64,000 nt of DNA from JAWRCU01 sp033542235 (GTDB taxonomy: Bacteria; Pseudomonadota; Alphaproteobacteria; Rhizobiales; Rhizobiaceae): assembly GCF_033542235.1 (NCBI RefSeq), contig NZ_JAWRCU010000002.1:248001-312000 (forward strand), in the 5' to 3' direction. The notes under the pieces were generated by a model. It saw only the letters and a list, made by a program, of their open reading frames with translations. It was not told the DNA's origin and searched no databases. The translations under genes were made by a program, and so were the position numbers. Positions within the stretch are counted from its first letter, which is position 1; every line of letters begins with the position of its first letter. Below are positions 9,189 through 18,128 of this stretch, in pieces.

Positions 9189-9220
9189 GCATCGGACCCA
9201 ACTGCGCAGCGGTTCTTCCG
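9189..9220 (+). repeat. Partial copy of the GCATCGGAC intergenic element
   Basis: The sequence begins GCATCGGACC and continues to GCAGCGGTTCTTCCGG, matching the left two thirds of the element seen complete at 22711-22754 and (inverted) at 50097-50142. The closing palindromic arm is missing here. Confidence 0.5.
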
Positions 9221-9238
9221 GTTTCAGAACGGCCGCGG

Positions 9239-9622
9239 TCAGCGCTCGCCGAGGAACTCGAAGCCGTTCTCGAAGAAGACGTTGTAATTGCAGGTAAGCT
9301 CTTCGCCCGGCGCGATGTCCTCTAACGCATACGCGAGGTCGCCGTGGCTGAAGTCGCAATTGGGCGCATCCGAGTGGTTCATATAGCGCGCGTCATCGGC
9401 TTCGAAGACGATGTAGCGCGGGTCGCTCCGGCGCGGGTAGCAGTAACGGTCCAGATAGGATTTAATCGGCCCGTCCAGGCTCTCGTAAAGCTCGGTCTCG
9501 ATGAGGCGATCGAAGCGCTGGTCGAGCTTCCAAATCAGCGTGCCTTTGGCGATGGCCTGCTTGGCGAACACGCCGATTCCCTGGATTGGCGACTTGTCGA
9601 GATAGACGTCGATGAGAAGCAT
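9239..9622 (-). CDS. SET-domain protein
   Basis: 127 residues and essentially only a SET domain: GIGVFAKQAIAKGTLIW at the N-terminus, then RYMNHSDAPNCDF and EDIAPGEELTCNY, the paired NHxxxPN and GEELTxxY motifs that bind S-adenosylmethionine and form the active site. It is probably a protein lysine methyltransferase; bacterial members have mostly unknown targets. The start at 9622 begins right at the domain; a GTG at 9715 would add 31 residues without family character. Convergent with the small gene before it. Confidence 0.82.
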   Translation of the reverse strand: MLLIDVYLDKSPIQGIGVFAKQAIAKGTLIWKLDQRFDRLIETELYESLDGPIKSYLDRYCYPRRSDPRYIVFEADDARYMNHSDAPNCDFSHGDLAYALEDIAPGEELTCNYNVFFENGFEFLGER

Positions 9623-9730
9623 GCGGACTTTCGCTGGAGGTAGCTCGTCGATTGGAATGAGTGGCGTGAACGGCCATCGCAACAACCGATAGCTGCCGGG
9701 AGCCCTATTCGCCACTCGTCCGGGTGGTTT

Positions 9731-11848
9731 TCAAGAGGCTTTTCTGATTTCTGGGAGACCGACGACCTTTAGGGCAAATGCATATGCATAGGCGATTTCG
9801 TCGAGCCGCGAGAAGCGGCCGGACGCTCCGGCATGACCTGCCTCCATGTTGATCTTGAACAGGACGGGGTTGTCGCCCGTCTTGCGCTCACGCAGGCGGG
9901 CCGTCCATTTGGCCGGTTCCCAATAGGTCACCCGGGGGTCGGTCAAACCTGCGACCGCCAGGATCGGCGGATAGGCAAGCGCGCCGACATTGTCGTAGGG
10001 CGAATAGGCGGCGATCGTCTTGTAATCCTCCTCCGAAACGATCGGATTGCCCCATTCCGGCCATTCCGGCGGGGTCAGCGGCAGCGTCTCGTCGAGCATG
10101 GTGGAGAGCACGTCGACGAAGGGGACTTCGGCGATGATTCCGCCGAAATGGTCGGGCGCCATATTCGCGACCGCACCCATCAGCATCCCGCCCGCCGAGC
10201 CGCCCTGCGCGACGATGCGGTCGTGCGAAGTATAGCGTTGGGCAACGAGATGTTCGGCAGCCGCGACGAAATCGCGAAACGTGTTCATCTTCTTCGCCCG
10301 CTTGCCATCTTCGTACCAGGAGAAGCCCTTGTCCTTGCCGCCACGTGTATGCGCAAGCGCGTAGACGAAGCCGCGGTCGACCAGTGACAAAGCGTTCGTG
10401 TTGAAGCCGGCGGGAATTGTGATGCCGTAGGAGCCGTAGCCATAGAGCAGGCAGGGTGCCGTGCCGTCGATCGGCGTGTCGCGGTGGTGAATGAGCGATA
10501 TCGGCACCAGTTCGCCGTCATAGGAGGGCGCCATGAGCCGGCGCGTGACATAGTGGTCAGAATCGTGCCCCGATGGCACCTCCTGGGTCTTGAGCAGAAC
10601 GCGCTCGCGCGTGCGCATATTGTAGTCGAAGACCTGGGCAGGCGTGGTCATCGACGAGTAGGAGAAGCGCATCACGTCCGTGTCGTATTCATAAGCGCCG
10701 GCAAGGCCTAGCGAGAAGGCCTCCTCTTCGAAGGCGATCATGTGCTCTTCGCCATTGGACCGATCGCGGACCACGATGCGCGGCAGCCCGTCCTTGCGCT
10801 CCAGCCGTACGAGGAAATCCTTGAAGGAAATCATGGCCAGGATCAGCCGCCCGGGCTCGTGCGGCACCAGTTCCTTCCAGTTTGCGCGGCTCGGGTCCGA
10901 GACGGGCGCTGTGACGATCTTGAAGTCCTTGGCACCATCGGCATTGGTGAGAATGAAGAAGATGTCGCCGCCCTCCTCGATGTCGTATTGAAGGCCGGTC
11001 TCGCGGGGCGAGACGATCTTCGGCGTCGCCGCGGGATCGCTGGCCGGGATCAACCGGTACTCCGAGGTTTCATGGTCGCTGATCGAGATCAGGATCCAGT
11101 CGTTCAGCCTGTCGCCGCCGACACTCATGAAGAAGCCAGGATCCGGCTCCTCGTAGATGAGCCTGTCCTGGTCAACGCCCGTTCCTAGACGATGGTAGAA
11201 GGTCTTAGACGGTCGGTGATTGGCGTCGAGCTGCGTATAGAAGAACCCGGAATTGTCGGCGCTCCACACGCCTGACCCGCCAGTGTCCGGCACGTGGTCG
11301 GCAAGGTCCGCCTGGCCGTCCAGGTCGCGGACGACAATCGTGTAGAACTCCGAACCGCGATCGTCGTAAGACCAGAGCAGACGCCGATGGTCTGAGGAGT
11401 GATCGACGTCTCCGATGCGAAAATAGGTCTTTCCTTCGCCTTCGAGATCGCCGTCCAGCAAGACCTCCTCCGGTCCGCCATCCCGAGCGGTACGGAAATA
11501 GCGCGGCTGCTCGCCGCCGATGCGGTAAGCCGAGCCGTAAGCGAATGGCCCGTCTTTCATCGGAACGGTGGAATCGTCCTCCTTGATGCGCCCTTTCATC
11601 TCCTGAAAGAGCGTCTTCCGAAGTTCGGCGGTGTCGGCCATCAGCGCCTGTTGATAGGCGTTCTCAGCTTCGAGGTGCGCACGGATGGCCGGGTCGAGAA
11701 GCGAGGGCTCGCGGAAAACCTCCTGCCAGTTCTCGGCACGCAGCCAATGGTATTCGTCGACGCGCGTCACACCATGGTGGCTATCCGAATGCGGACGCTT
11801 CTCGGGTACGGGCGGCTGGGCGGTGGCGGTTTGAAAGCTATTCTTCAT
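9731..11848 (-). CDS. ptrB: Oligopeptidase B (protease II), S9 family
   Basis: 705 residues with an N-terminal beta-propeller and a C-terminal alpha/beta hydrolase. The nucleophile is the Ser in AQGGSAGGMLMGAV, the Asp is probably in GLTDPRVTYWEP and the His is in EAGHAGASGRF. The enzyme cleaves short peptides after Arg or Lys in the cytoplasm; the large propeller keeps out folded proteins. The length matches the family (about 690-710). The N-terminus PPVPEKRPHSDSHHG is typical. It appears to be transcribed alone. Confidence 0.93.
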   Translation of the reverse strand: MKNSFQTATAQPPVPEKRPHSDSHHGVTRVDEYHWLRAENWQEVFREPSLLDPAIRAHLEAENAYQQALMADTAELRKTLFQEMKGRIKEDDSTVPMKDGPFAYGSAYRIGGEQPRYFRTARDGGPEEVLLDGDLEGEGKTYFRIGDVDHSSDHRRLLWSYDDRGSEFYTIVVRDLDGQADLADHVPDTGGSGVWSADNSGFFYTQLDANHRPSKTFYHRLGTGVDQDRLIYEEPDPGFFMSVGGDRLNDWILISISDHETSEYRLIPASDPAATPKIVSPRETGLQYDIEEGGDIFFILTNADGAKDFKIVTAPVSDPSRANWKELVPHEPGRLILAMISFKDFLVRLERKDGLPRIVVRDRSNGEEHMIAFEEEAFSLGLAGAYEYDTDVMRFSYSSMTTPAQVFDYNMRTRERVLLKTQEVPSGHDSDHYVTRRLMAPSYDGELVPISLIHHRDTPIDGTAPCLLYGYGSYGITIPAGFNTNALSLVDRGFVYALAHTRGGKDKGFSWYEDGKRAKKMNTFRDFVAAAEHLVAQRYTSHDRIVAQGGSAGGMLMGAVANMAPDHFGGIIAEVPFVDVLSTMLDETLPLTPPEWPEWGNPIVSEEDYKTIAAYSPYDNVGALAYPPILAVAGLTDPRVTYWEPAKWTARLRERKTGDNPVLFKINMEAGHAGASGRFSRLDEIAYAYAFALKVVGLPEIRKAS

Positions 11849-12156
11849 GGCGAAAGGGGCTGTCGAGCTCTTTGATGCTGTATGAACATGGCCGTCAGAG
11901 CCTGTTCAAGCGAGGAATGTCAATTGCCGGCGTCTTGTGAATTTGGCGACGGCGGTCGGAAGAGGGAATAGCCGAGTGCGCCTTTTTGCGGCGCTGCTGT
12001 CGATCGGAAGGGCAGAAACGTCATTGTGTCGAGCCGATGGCCACCCTGCCGATCGACGCCGCTGACTCGACGAAACCCTGCAATCGATGGCCGCAATGTG
12101 GGGGACCGGTCAGAGCATGACCGAGGTTTGCCCCTTCTGCGAGCAGTCCTTTTGCG
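11849..12156. other. Intergenic stretch without a recognisable gene
   Basis: About 308 bp between the start of the oligopeptidase gene and the end of the DUF4142 gene. Only short frames without ribosome sites or family character are open. I see no repeat, RNA fold or strong promoter. Confidence 0.5.
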
Positions 12157-12753
12157 TCACTGGGCCTTGGCAGGCTCTGCGGTTGCCTGTCCGGCCAACT
12201 CCGCTCGGAGCGTGAGCGCCATCTGCAGGTGATCGAGCACGATGGGCAGTTGATCGGCGGCAAAGTGCTGAAGCTCTGCGTCCTGTCCGGAGCCGATCTG
12301 CCAGGACAGAAGCTGAACGGTTTTTTGATGATCGACGATCTGCCCCGAGAGATAGGCGAGGTCGAACTCCGTGCCGTTGAGTTTTTCGAGATCGGCTCGC
12401 ATTTTCTGGTGATCGGCGTCGAGTTCCCCAGGCAGCGGAATCTTGCTTTTCTCGGCTATGGATTTCAGCAGGTCATTGGCCTTGCTGTGGTCTTGCACCA
12501 TGCGGTTTGCGAAGTTCTTCACGCCGTCGTGATCGGTCTTGTCGGCAGCCAGCTTGCCGAGGTCCACCTCAGCCATGCCGCCTGCCGCCAGCAACTGTGC
12601 AAAGAGCCGGTCCGTATTGTTTGTCTGGTTCGGCGCCGGAACTCCCGGCTTCTCCATCTTTGTGTCGGGAGCCATGAAAGCCGGATTGCCGAACTGGGCA
12701 AAGGCATGGGCCGGCAGAAGTGCCAATCCCAGCGTGATTGCGGCAGCGCGCAT
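12157..12753 (-). CDS. DUF4142 exported protein
   Basis: 198 residues. MRAAAITLGLALLPAHAFAQ is a Sec signal peptide. The mature protein is a helical bundle with the DUF4142 pattern: FAQLLAAGGMAEVDLGKLAADKTDHDGVKNFANRMVQDHSKANDLL and later YLSGQIVDHQKTVQLL. Such proteins lie in the periplasm or outer membrane and have a ferritin-like helical fold without a proven function. ACGGAGGAC precedes the ATG at 12753. It lies 58 bp downstream of the dihaem cytochrome gene in the same direction, so co-transcription is possible. Confidence 0.88.
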   Translation of the reverse strand: MRAAAITLGLALLPAHAFAQFGNPAFMAPDTKMEKPGVPAPNQTNNTDRLFAQLLAAGGMAEVDLGKLAADKTDHDGVKNFANRMVQDHSKANDLLKSIAEKSKIPLPGELDADHQKMRADLEKLNGTEFDLAYLSGQIVDHQKTVQLLSWQIGSGQDAELQHFAADQLPIVLDHLQMALTLRAELAGQATAEPAKAQ

Positions 12754-12811
12754 GATGTCCTCCGTTCCGAGCACGAGTACCAGGGTTCAGGGCCGCGACT
12801 GTTTCGGCGGA

Positions 12812-14215
12812 TCAAAGGGTGAGCATGTAGGCGACAAGCGCATCCTTTTCCTCCTGGTTGAGCTTTGTCCCGAGCACGAGGTTGAAGAACTCCACGGTGT
12901 CGGCGAGGGTCATCAGGCGGCCGTCGTGCAGGTAGGGCGGGGAATCCTTGATGCCGCGCAGGGTGAAGGTCTTTATCGGGCCGTCAGGTATGGCGACCAT
13001 GTCGTTGAAGGTCTGGCCGATCTTGTAAAAGCGCTCGAGCTTCAGGTCGTGCATGTTGTTGTCCATGAAGGACAGCGCCGGGATATGGCATTCGGCGCAG
13101 CGTCCCTTGCCCATGAACACCTGCTCGCCCTTCAGCTCCTGCTCGCTGGCTTTGGTCGGATCGAGCCGGTTGAGCGGGTCGAGCTTGGGCGCCGGCGGAA
13201 AGTCAATGATGTTCTGCATCTGCGCCATCATCGCCACCTGGTTGGGACGATCGGGCAGGTTCACGCCCTTGCGGGTCGCGCTCATATGGTCGCCGTTGAA
13301 ATAGGCTGTGCGTTGCTCGAATTCACTGAAATCCTCGACCGAGCGGAGCGAGCGCTTCGACCCGTGGATCTGCTGGTTGAACAACCCACGCAGGCTGGTC
13401 GTGTCGAGCCTGAACCGCGATGCCTGCGGCCGAACGTCCGGCGTCTGGTGAAAGGCGGCGTTGGTGTGGAAATTGGCGTGGCAGTCGAGGCAGGCCACGC
13501 CGGTGCTCTGCATGGCCACCTTTCGATCCTCTGTCTGGTTGAACTCCTCTTGCGGGAAGGGCGTGAGCAGCAGGCGCAGCCCTTCCAGCTGTACCGGAGT
13601 GAGGATCCCCACCATGTATTCGTAGAAGTTCTTGATCGTCAGCACATCTCCGTGGGAGACGTCGCCCAGTTCGGGATGCGTCGTCAGGAAGATTGGGGGC
13701 GGGAACTCCGGCGTCATCTGGTCAGGCAGGTCGAAATCGACATCGAAGCGCCTCAGGTCGCGCCCTTCGTCCCTGCCGATCTTGCCGATCTGGTTCTCCG
13801 GAAAGACCTGTCCTCCGGCCGCCTGCTTGACATGTGGGAGCGGCATGAAGCCCTTGGGCAGGAGGCCGTTCTGGCGGATCTCCTCCGGGCTTTTGGCGGC
13901 CAGGCTGTCCCAGGTCTCGCCGGCTGGCAGCTTAACCCGCACGCCTTGCTGGACCGGCTTTCTGCCGCCCGACATCATGACGCCGGGAATCGGGCGATTG
14001 GCGAGATCATAGCGGTCGTTGAGGAGGTTTCGCTGGCGCTCCATGACTGCCGGCTTCTGGGCCTCGTCATTGGCCCTTATGGCCGAGAAGGGCATGGTGG
14101 GCAGCGGACGGTAGCTCAAATCGGGCGGCAGTGGATCAGAGGCGACAGCCATGCTGAACGCCGCAGCACCCATCACCACCACGCATGGCAATGCCAAACT
14201 CACAAACCGGGGCAT
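12812..14215 (-). CDS. Dihaem cytochrome of the cytochrome c peroxidase/MauG type
   Basis: 467 residues with a Sec signal peptide (cleavage after FSMAVAS). Two haem sites are present: VACLDCHANFH in the middle and GRCAECHIPAL toward the C-terminus, followed by FTLRGIKDSPPYLHDGRLMTLADTVEFFN, the C-terminal signature of bacterial cytochrome c peroxidases and MauG-like proteins. It should be a periplasmic dihaem oxidoreductase. The N-terminal 200 residues are longer than in classical peroxidases, so the substrate may differ. It leads a probable operon with the DUF4142 gene and is divergent from msrB. Confidence 0.85.
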   Translation of the reverse strand: MPRFVSLALPCVVVMGAAAFSMAVASDPLPPDLSYRPLPTMPFSAIRANDEAQKPAVMERQRNLLNDRYDLANRPIPGVMMSGGRKPVQQGVRVKLPAGETWDSLAAKSPEEIRQNGLLPKGFMPLPHVKQAAGGQVFPENQIGKIGRDEGRDLRRFDVDFDLPDQMTPEFPPPIFLTTHPELGDVSHGDVLTIKNFYEYMVGILTPVQLEGLRLLLTPFPQEEFNQTEDRKVAMQSTGVACLDCHANFHTNAAFHQTPDVRPQASRFRLDTTSLRGLFNQQIHGSKRSLRSVEDFSEFEQRTAYFNGDHMSATRKGVNLPDRPNQVAMMAQMQNIIDFPPAPKLDPLNRLDPTKASEQELKGEQVFMGKGRCAECHIPALSFMDNNMHDLKLERFYKIGQTFNDMVAIPDGPIKTFTLRGIKDSPPYLHDGRLMTLADTVEFFNLVLGTKLNQEEKDALVAYMLTL

Positions 14216-14413
14216 GTTTCCCTCCGAAGAAGCCGCAACGCCGGATCGCAGGGGACGTGCAACAGCGCCGGCGCTCCCGAACCGCGCGTTGCCGGGAATG
14301 TTCCTGCTTGGCGCGAAAAAAGCTCGCGTCCCGTCGAGATGCCGAGCGGGCCGCTATTGTGGCGGTGCGCGCGCGACCTTAACTTCGGGCTATCTCCACC
14401 GTCTGAGGATGCG

Positions 14414-14809
14414 ATGCATACCTATCCAGTTACCCGTAGTGACGCCGAGTGGCGCGAGCTGCTGACACCCGAGCAGTATCGAGTGATGCGCGAGCACGGC
14501 ACCGAACCGCCGGGGAGCTGCGCGCTCCTGTTCGAGAAGCGGCCAGGCACGTTCCACTGCGCCGGCTGCGACGCGCCGCTGTTCGAAGGCAAGGTCAAGT
14601 TCGAGAGCGGCACCGGCTGGCCAAGCTTCAACGAGCCGGTCGAAGGCGCCGTGGAAACAAGCGTCGATCGCAGCTACGGCATGGTCCGAACCGAGGTGAA
14701 TTGCGCTGCCTGCGGCAGCCATCTGGGCCACGTGTTCGACGACGGCCCGCCGCCGACATACCAGCGTTATTGCATCAACGGTGTGGCGCTAAACTTCAAG
14801 CCGGCCTGA
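14414..14809 (+). CDS. msrB: Peptide-methionine (R)-S-oxide reductase
   Basis: 131 residues, a full MsrB domain. Zinc-binding Cys pairs are CAGC and CAAC; the substrate motif is FESGTGWPSFNEP; the catalytic Cys is in RYCINGVALNF. It reduces methionine-R-sulfoxide in proteins, with thioredoxin as the usual reductant, in the cytoplasm. The ATG at 14414 has GAGGAT just upstream. A much longer open frame upstream (from 12539) is the antisense of the cytochrome gene and not coding. Confidence 0.95.
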   Translation: MHTYPVTRSDAEWRELLTPEQYRVMREHGTEPPGSCALLFEKRPGTFHCAGCDAPLFEGKVKFESGTGWPSFNEPVEGAVETSVDRSYGMVRTEVNCAACGSHLGHVFDDGPPPTYQRYCINGVALNFKPA

Positions 14810-14978
14810 CGGACTGATCGAAGGCTCCGTCGAGCCGCCCTTCGAAAAGCTCGATCCCCGGCCGCGAGAAGTATGCCGGGGATTGGCATGAGGTTGCCCG
14901 CCGAGAAGTCTTGTGGCGTGCGGAGTGAGCCTATAAGTCAACGCCGCCGACCCAAGCTCGCGTGAAACCGGGAGAATC

Positions 14979-17342
14979 ATGCCGACCGAAGCGGGAACGC
15001 TCACCTTCCTCGCCCTTTTGCTTCCCTTCATCAGCGCTTTTTTTGCGCCGATCTTGACGCGTTTTCTCGGTCACAATGCCGCCTGGGTGCTGGCGTTGGT
15101 CCCCGCCCTCCTGTTCGCGCATTTTTTGTCCTTCGAGCCGCTTGTTGCCGAGGGAGGTACCGCCGTGGGCACTGTCGCCTGGGCGCCGAGCATAGGCGTC
15201 GATTTTTCCTGGTTCATCGACGGGCTGTCGCTCACCTTTGCGCTGCTGATCTCCGGGATCGGCGCGCTGATCGTCCTCTATTCAGGCGGGTATCTGCAGG
15301 GCCATCCGCGGCAGGGCCGGTTTTTCTCCTTCATCCTGCTGTTCATGGGCTCTATGCAGGGGCTGGTTCTCGCTGACGGCTTCATCACGCTGTTCTTCTT
15401 CTGGGAGCTGACGTCGATCACCTCGTTCCTCTTGATCGGCTTCGACAATCACCGCGAGGCGGCGAGGCGCGCCGCCTTCCAGGCGCTGGTCGTCACCGGC
15501 ATGGGCGGCCTGTCGCTGCTCGCCGGCCTTCTGGTGATCTGGAGTGCTACGGGCGCAGGCGGGATGTCGGCGCTGCTTGGCAAGGGCGACGCGCTGCGCG
15601 AGAGCCCGCTCTACTTCGCCGCGTTGATGCTGGTCCTGGGCGGCGCTTTCACCAAGTCCGCACAGTTCCCGGTCCATTTCTGGCTGCCAAATGCCATGGA
15701 GGCGCCGACGCCGGTTTCCGCCTATCTGCATTCCGCGACGATGGTGAAGGCAGGTGTCTACCTGCTGATGCGGCTCAATCCGGTGATGGGCAACACCGCT
15801 GTTTGGGAGACGGTGCTGCCCGTCGCCGGCGGGCTGACGTTGATCGCCGGGGCTGTGCTTGCGATCCGGCAGACGGACCTCAAGCTCGTGCTGGCCTACA
15901 CGACGGTCGGCTCGCTCGGACTGCTCGTCCTGCTGACCGGGCTTGGCTCGGACAAAGCCGTCGAGGCCGCGGTGCTCTATCTGATCGCGCACTCCATGTT
16001 CAAAGGCGGGCTCTTCATGGTCGTGGGAGCAGTCGATCATGAGGCAGGCTCGCGTGACCTCACCCAGCTTGCCGGCCTGCGCAAGGTGATGCCGATCACC
16101 TTCGGCGCTGCGCTGGTGGCCGGTGCCTCGATGGCCGGGCTACCGCTCCTTTTCGGGTTCCTGGCCAAGGAAGAGATCTATGCGGCGGTAATCGAAAGCG
16201 GCGGATGGGCTGCGGCAGCCTTCGCCAGCATAGTCGCTCTGTTCGGCAACGCGATTATGGCGGCGACCGCGTTCAGCGTCGCGCTTACTCCCTTTCTCGG
16301 GGGGGAGCCGCGGTCGCCGAAACCTGCGCATGAAGGACCGATCTTGCTCTGGTTGGGCCCAGCTGTCTTGGCCCTGTTGAGCGTTGTCACGGCTGTGCTT
16401 TCCTCGACCACGCATCGTTACCTGTCTTCGGCGATGGCGAGCGCCGTCGTGGGGGCTCGCGCCGACATCGAGATTACAACTATCCCACATCTCGGCATGC
16501 CGCTTCTGCTGTCGGTGCTGACCGTTGCGCTGGGCCTCGTGGTCTTTACGTGGCAGTTCCAGGCTCGCCGCACGGTAGCGGCGTTGCTCGGCGCGATCGG
16601 TTGGGGCCCGGACCGCGGCTTCGATCAGGTCATTCGCGGCTTGCTCAAGGGCTCCTTCGCGATCAGCCGCGTGATCCAGGGTGGCCGGCTTGACATCTAC
16701 ATGAAGGTGACCTTCATCGTCCTTGCGCTCGCCCTCCTGGTTCCGATGGCGAGCTATGGCCAATGGCCGGCAATGCCGGCCTGGCCGGCGCTGCAACTCC
16801 ACGAATGGGCGGTGCTGCTGATTGCGGTCATCGGCCTCATCGCCGTGCTGCGCGCCAGGAGCCGTCTCACCGCGATCGTATCGCTCGGCATTCAGGGCTT
16901 TGCCGTGGCGCTGCTTTTCATGCTGCTCGGCGCGCCTGATCTTTCGTTCACCCAGTTCATGATCGAGACATTGTCGGTTGTGATCCTCGCCCTGGTGATG
17001 ACACGCCTCAGGCTGGAGCTTGCCGACCGCCGGCCGCTTCCCACAGGGATGATCGACAGCCTTGTCGCGATCGCTGGCGGGCTGGGTTTCGGGCTGCTCC
17101 TCCTGAAGGCGACGCAACTGCCGTTCGACGACACGCTCAGCGCTTTCTTCGCTGCCCATTCACGAGCGATCGCGCATGGCCGCAACATCGTCAACGGGAT
17201 CATCGTCGACTTCCGTGGGCTTGATACGCTGGGAGAGATCACCGTGGTGATGGTCGCGGGCCTCGCTATCCTTACTCTGATCCGTATGAAGAGCCGTAGC
17301 TCGGCGAAAATGACCGAAAAAGGTTTGAAATGCGCACGCTGA
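14979..17342 (+). CDS. mrpA: Na+/H+ antiporter Mrp subunit A
   Basis: 787 residues with many membrane helices and homology to the NuoL subunit of complex I. Conserved ion-path segments include SITSFLLIGFDNHREAARRAAFQAL and FTKSAQFPVHFWLPNAMEAPTPVSAYLHSATMVKAGVYLL. The C-terminal third contains the DUF4040 region (VLRARSRLTAIVSLGIQGFAVALLFMLLGAPDLSFTQFMIETL). It forms the proton or sodium path of the seven-subunit Mrp complex in the inner membrane. First gene of mrpABCDEFG; its end overlaps mrpB by 13 bases. In rhizobia the complex serves pH and Na+/K+ homeostasis. Confidence 0.95.
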   Translation: MPTEAGTLTFLALLLPFISAFFAPILTRFLGHNAAWVLALVPALLFAHFLSFEPLVAEGGTAVGTVAWAPSIGVDFSWFIDGLSLTFALLISGIGALIVLYSGGYLQGHPRQGRFFSFILLFMGSMQGLVLADGFITLFFFWELTSITSFLLIGFDNHREAARRAAFQALVVTGMGGLSLLAGLLVIWSATGAGGMSALLGKGDALRESPLYFAALMLVLGGAFTKSAQFPVHFWLPNAMEAPTPVSAYLHSATMVKAGVYLLMRLNPVMGNTAVWETVLPVAGGLTLIAGAVLAIRQTDLKLVLAYTTVGSLGLLVLLTGLGSDKAVEAAVLYLIAHSMFKGGLFMVVGAVDHEAGSRDLTQLAGLRKVMPITFGAALVAGASMAGLPLLFGFLAKEEIYAAVIESGGWAAAAFASIVALFGNAIMAATAFSVALTPFLGGEPRSPKPAHEGPILLWLGPAVLALLSVVTAVLSSTTHRYLSSAMASAVVGARADIEITTIPHLGMPLLLSVLTVALGLVVFTWQFQARRTVAALLGAIGWGPDRGFDQVIRGLLKGSFAISRVIQGGRLDIYMKVTFIVLALALLVPMASYGQWPAMPAWPALQLHEWAVLLIAVIGLIAVLRARSRLTAIVSLGIQGFAVALLFMLLGAPDLSFTQFMIETLSVVILALVMTRLRLELADRRPLPTGMIDSLVAIAGGLGFGLLLLKATQLPFDDTLSAFFAAHSRAIAHGRNIVNGIIVDFRGLDTLGEITVVMVAGLAILTLIRMKSRSSAKMTEKGLKCAR

Positions 17343-17749
17343 TCTTCAGGACCATCGCGCCGGCGCTCACAAGCCTGATGCTGTTGTTTTCCGTATTCGT
17401 GCTCCTGCGCGGCCACAATGATCCCGGCGGCGGCTTCATCGGCGGGCTGATTGCCGTTGCAGCTATCGCCATCTACGGCATCGCCTTTGGGGTGCCATCG
17501 GTTCGCCGAGCCCTTTATTTCCATCCGCTTGCTATTTCCGGGGCGGGGCTGCTGCTCGCGGCCGCGTCCGGCCTCCTCTCGTTCGTTCAGGGCGTGCCGT
17601 TCCTTACCGGCATTTGGGCGAGTTTTTATTTCCTCGGAGCCGAAATAGACGTCTCGACAGTCATGAGCTTCGATATTGGCGTCTATCTTGTCGTGCTGGG
17701 CTCGCTCTCCTCCGTGGCGCTGGCGCTTGAAGACCGGGAAGACGGCTGA
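17330..17749 (+). CDS. mrpB: Na+/H+ antiporter Mrp subunit B
   Basis: 139 residues, four membrane helices. The LLRGHNDPGGGFIGGLIAVAAIAIYGIAFG segment is the MnhB signature. Overlaps the end of mrpA by 13 bases and shares one base with mrpC (TGATG), so translation is coupled. It is a separate gene here, not fused to mrpA. Confidence 0.95.
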   Translation: MRTLIFRTIAPALTSLMLLFSVFVLLRGHNDPGGGFIGGLIAVAAIAIYGIAFGVPSVRRALYFHPLAISGAGLLLAAASGLLSFVQGVPFLTGIWASFYFLGAEIDVSTVMSFDIGVYLVVLGSLSSVALALEDREDG

Positions 17750-18126
17750 TGGAGACGGCGCTTTCGCTGACGGTTGGCCTGTTCTTCATTGCTGGGATAT
17801 ACCTGATGCTGTCGAAGCACATCATCCGCGTGCTACTCGGCATCGTCCTCTTCGGCAATGCCGTGAACCTGCTGATCTTCACGGCGGGCCGGGTCGCCAG
17901 CAAGACGCCGCCGATTATTTCGGAGAGCGCCTATCTTCCGGCGGGCGCTACCGCGAACCCGCTGCCGCAAGCCTTGATCCTCACGGCGATCGTCATCTCC
18001 TTCTCCTTCTTCGCCTTCCTGCTGGTGCTCGCTTACCGGGCCTATAACGATCTTGGTACCGACGATACCGGCCGCATGAGGCTTGCCGAACCCGAATCCG
18101 AAAACCCGCCGCCGATGGGGTATTGA
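17749..18126 (+). CDS. mrpC: Na+/H+ antiporter Mrp subunit C
   Basis: 125 residues, three membrane helices. NuoK-like protein: LMLSKHIIRVLLGIVLFGNAVNLLIF followed by PLPQALILTAIVISFSFFAFLLVLAYR, the typical MnhC pattern. Two bases separate its stop from the mrpD ATG. Confidence 0.95.
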   Translation: METALSLTVGLFFIAGIYLMLSKHIIRVLLGIVLFGNAVNLLIFTAGRVASKTPPIISESAYLPAGATANPLPQALILTAIVISFSFFAFLLVLAYRAYNDLGTDDTGRMRLAEPESENPPPMGY

Positions 18127-18128
18127 GC

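Noticed and set aside
12539..14809. 756-residue plus-strand frame
   Set aside because: Mostly antisense of the dihaem cytochrome gene; only the last 131 residues are real (MsrB).
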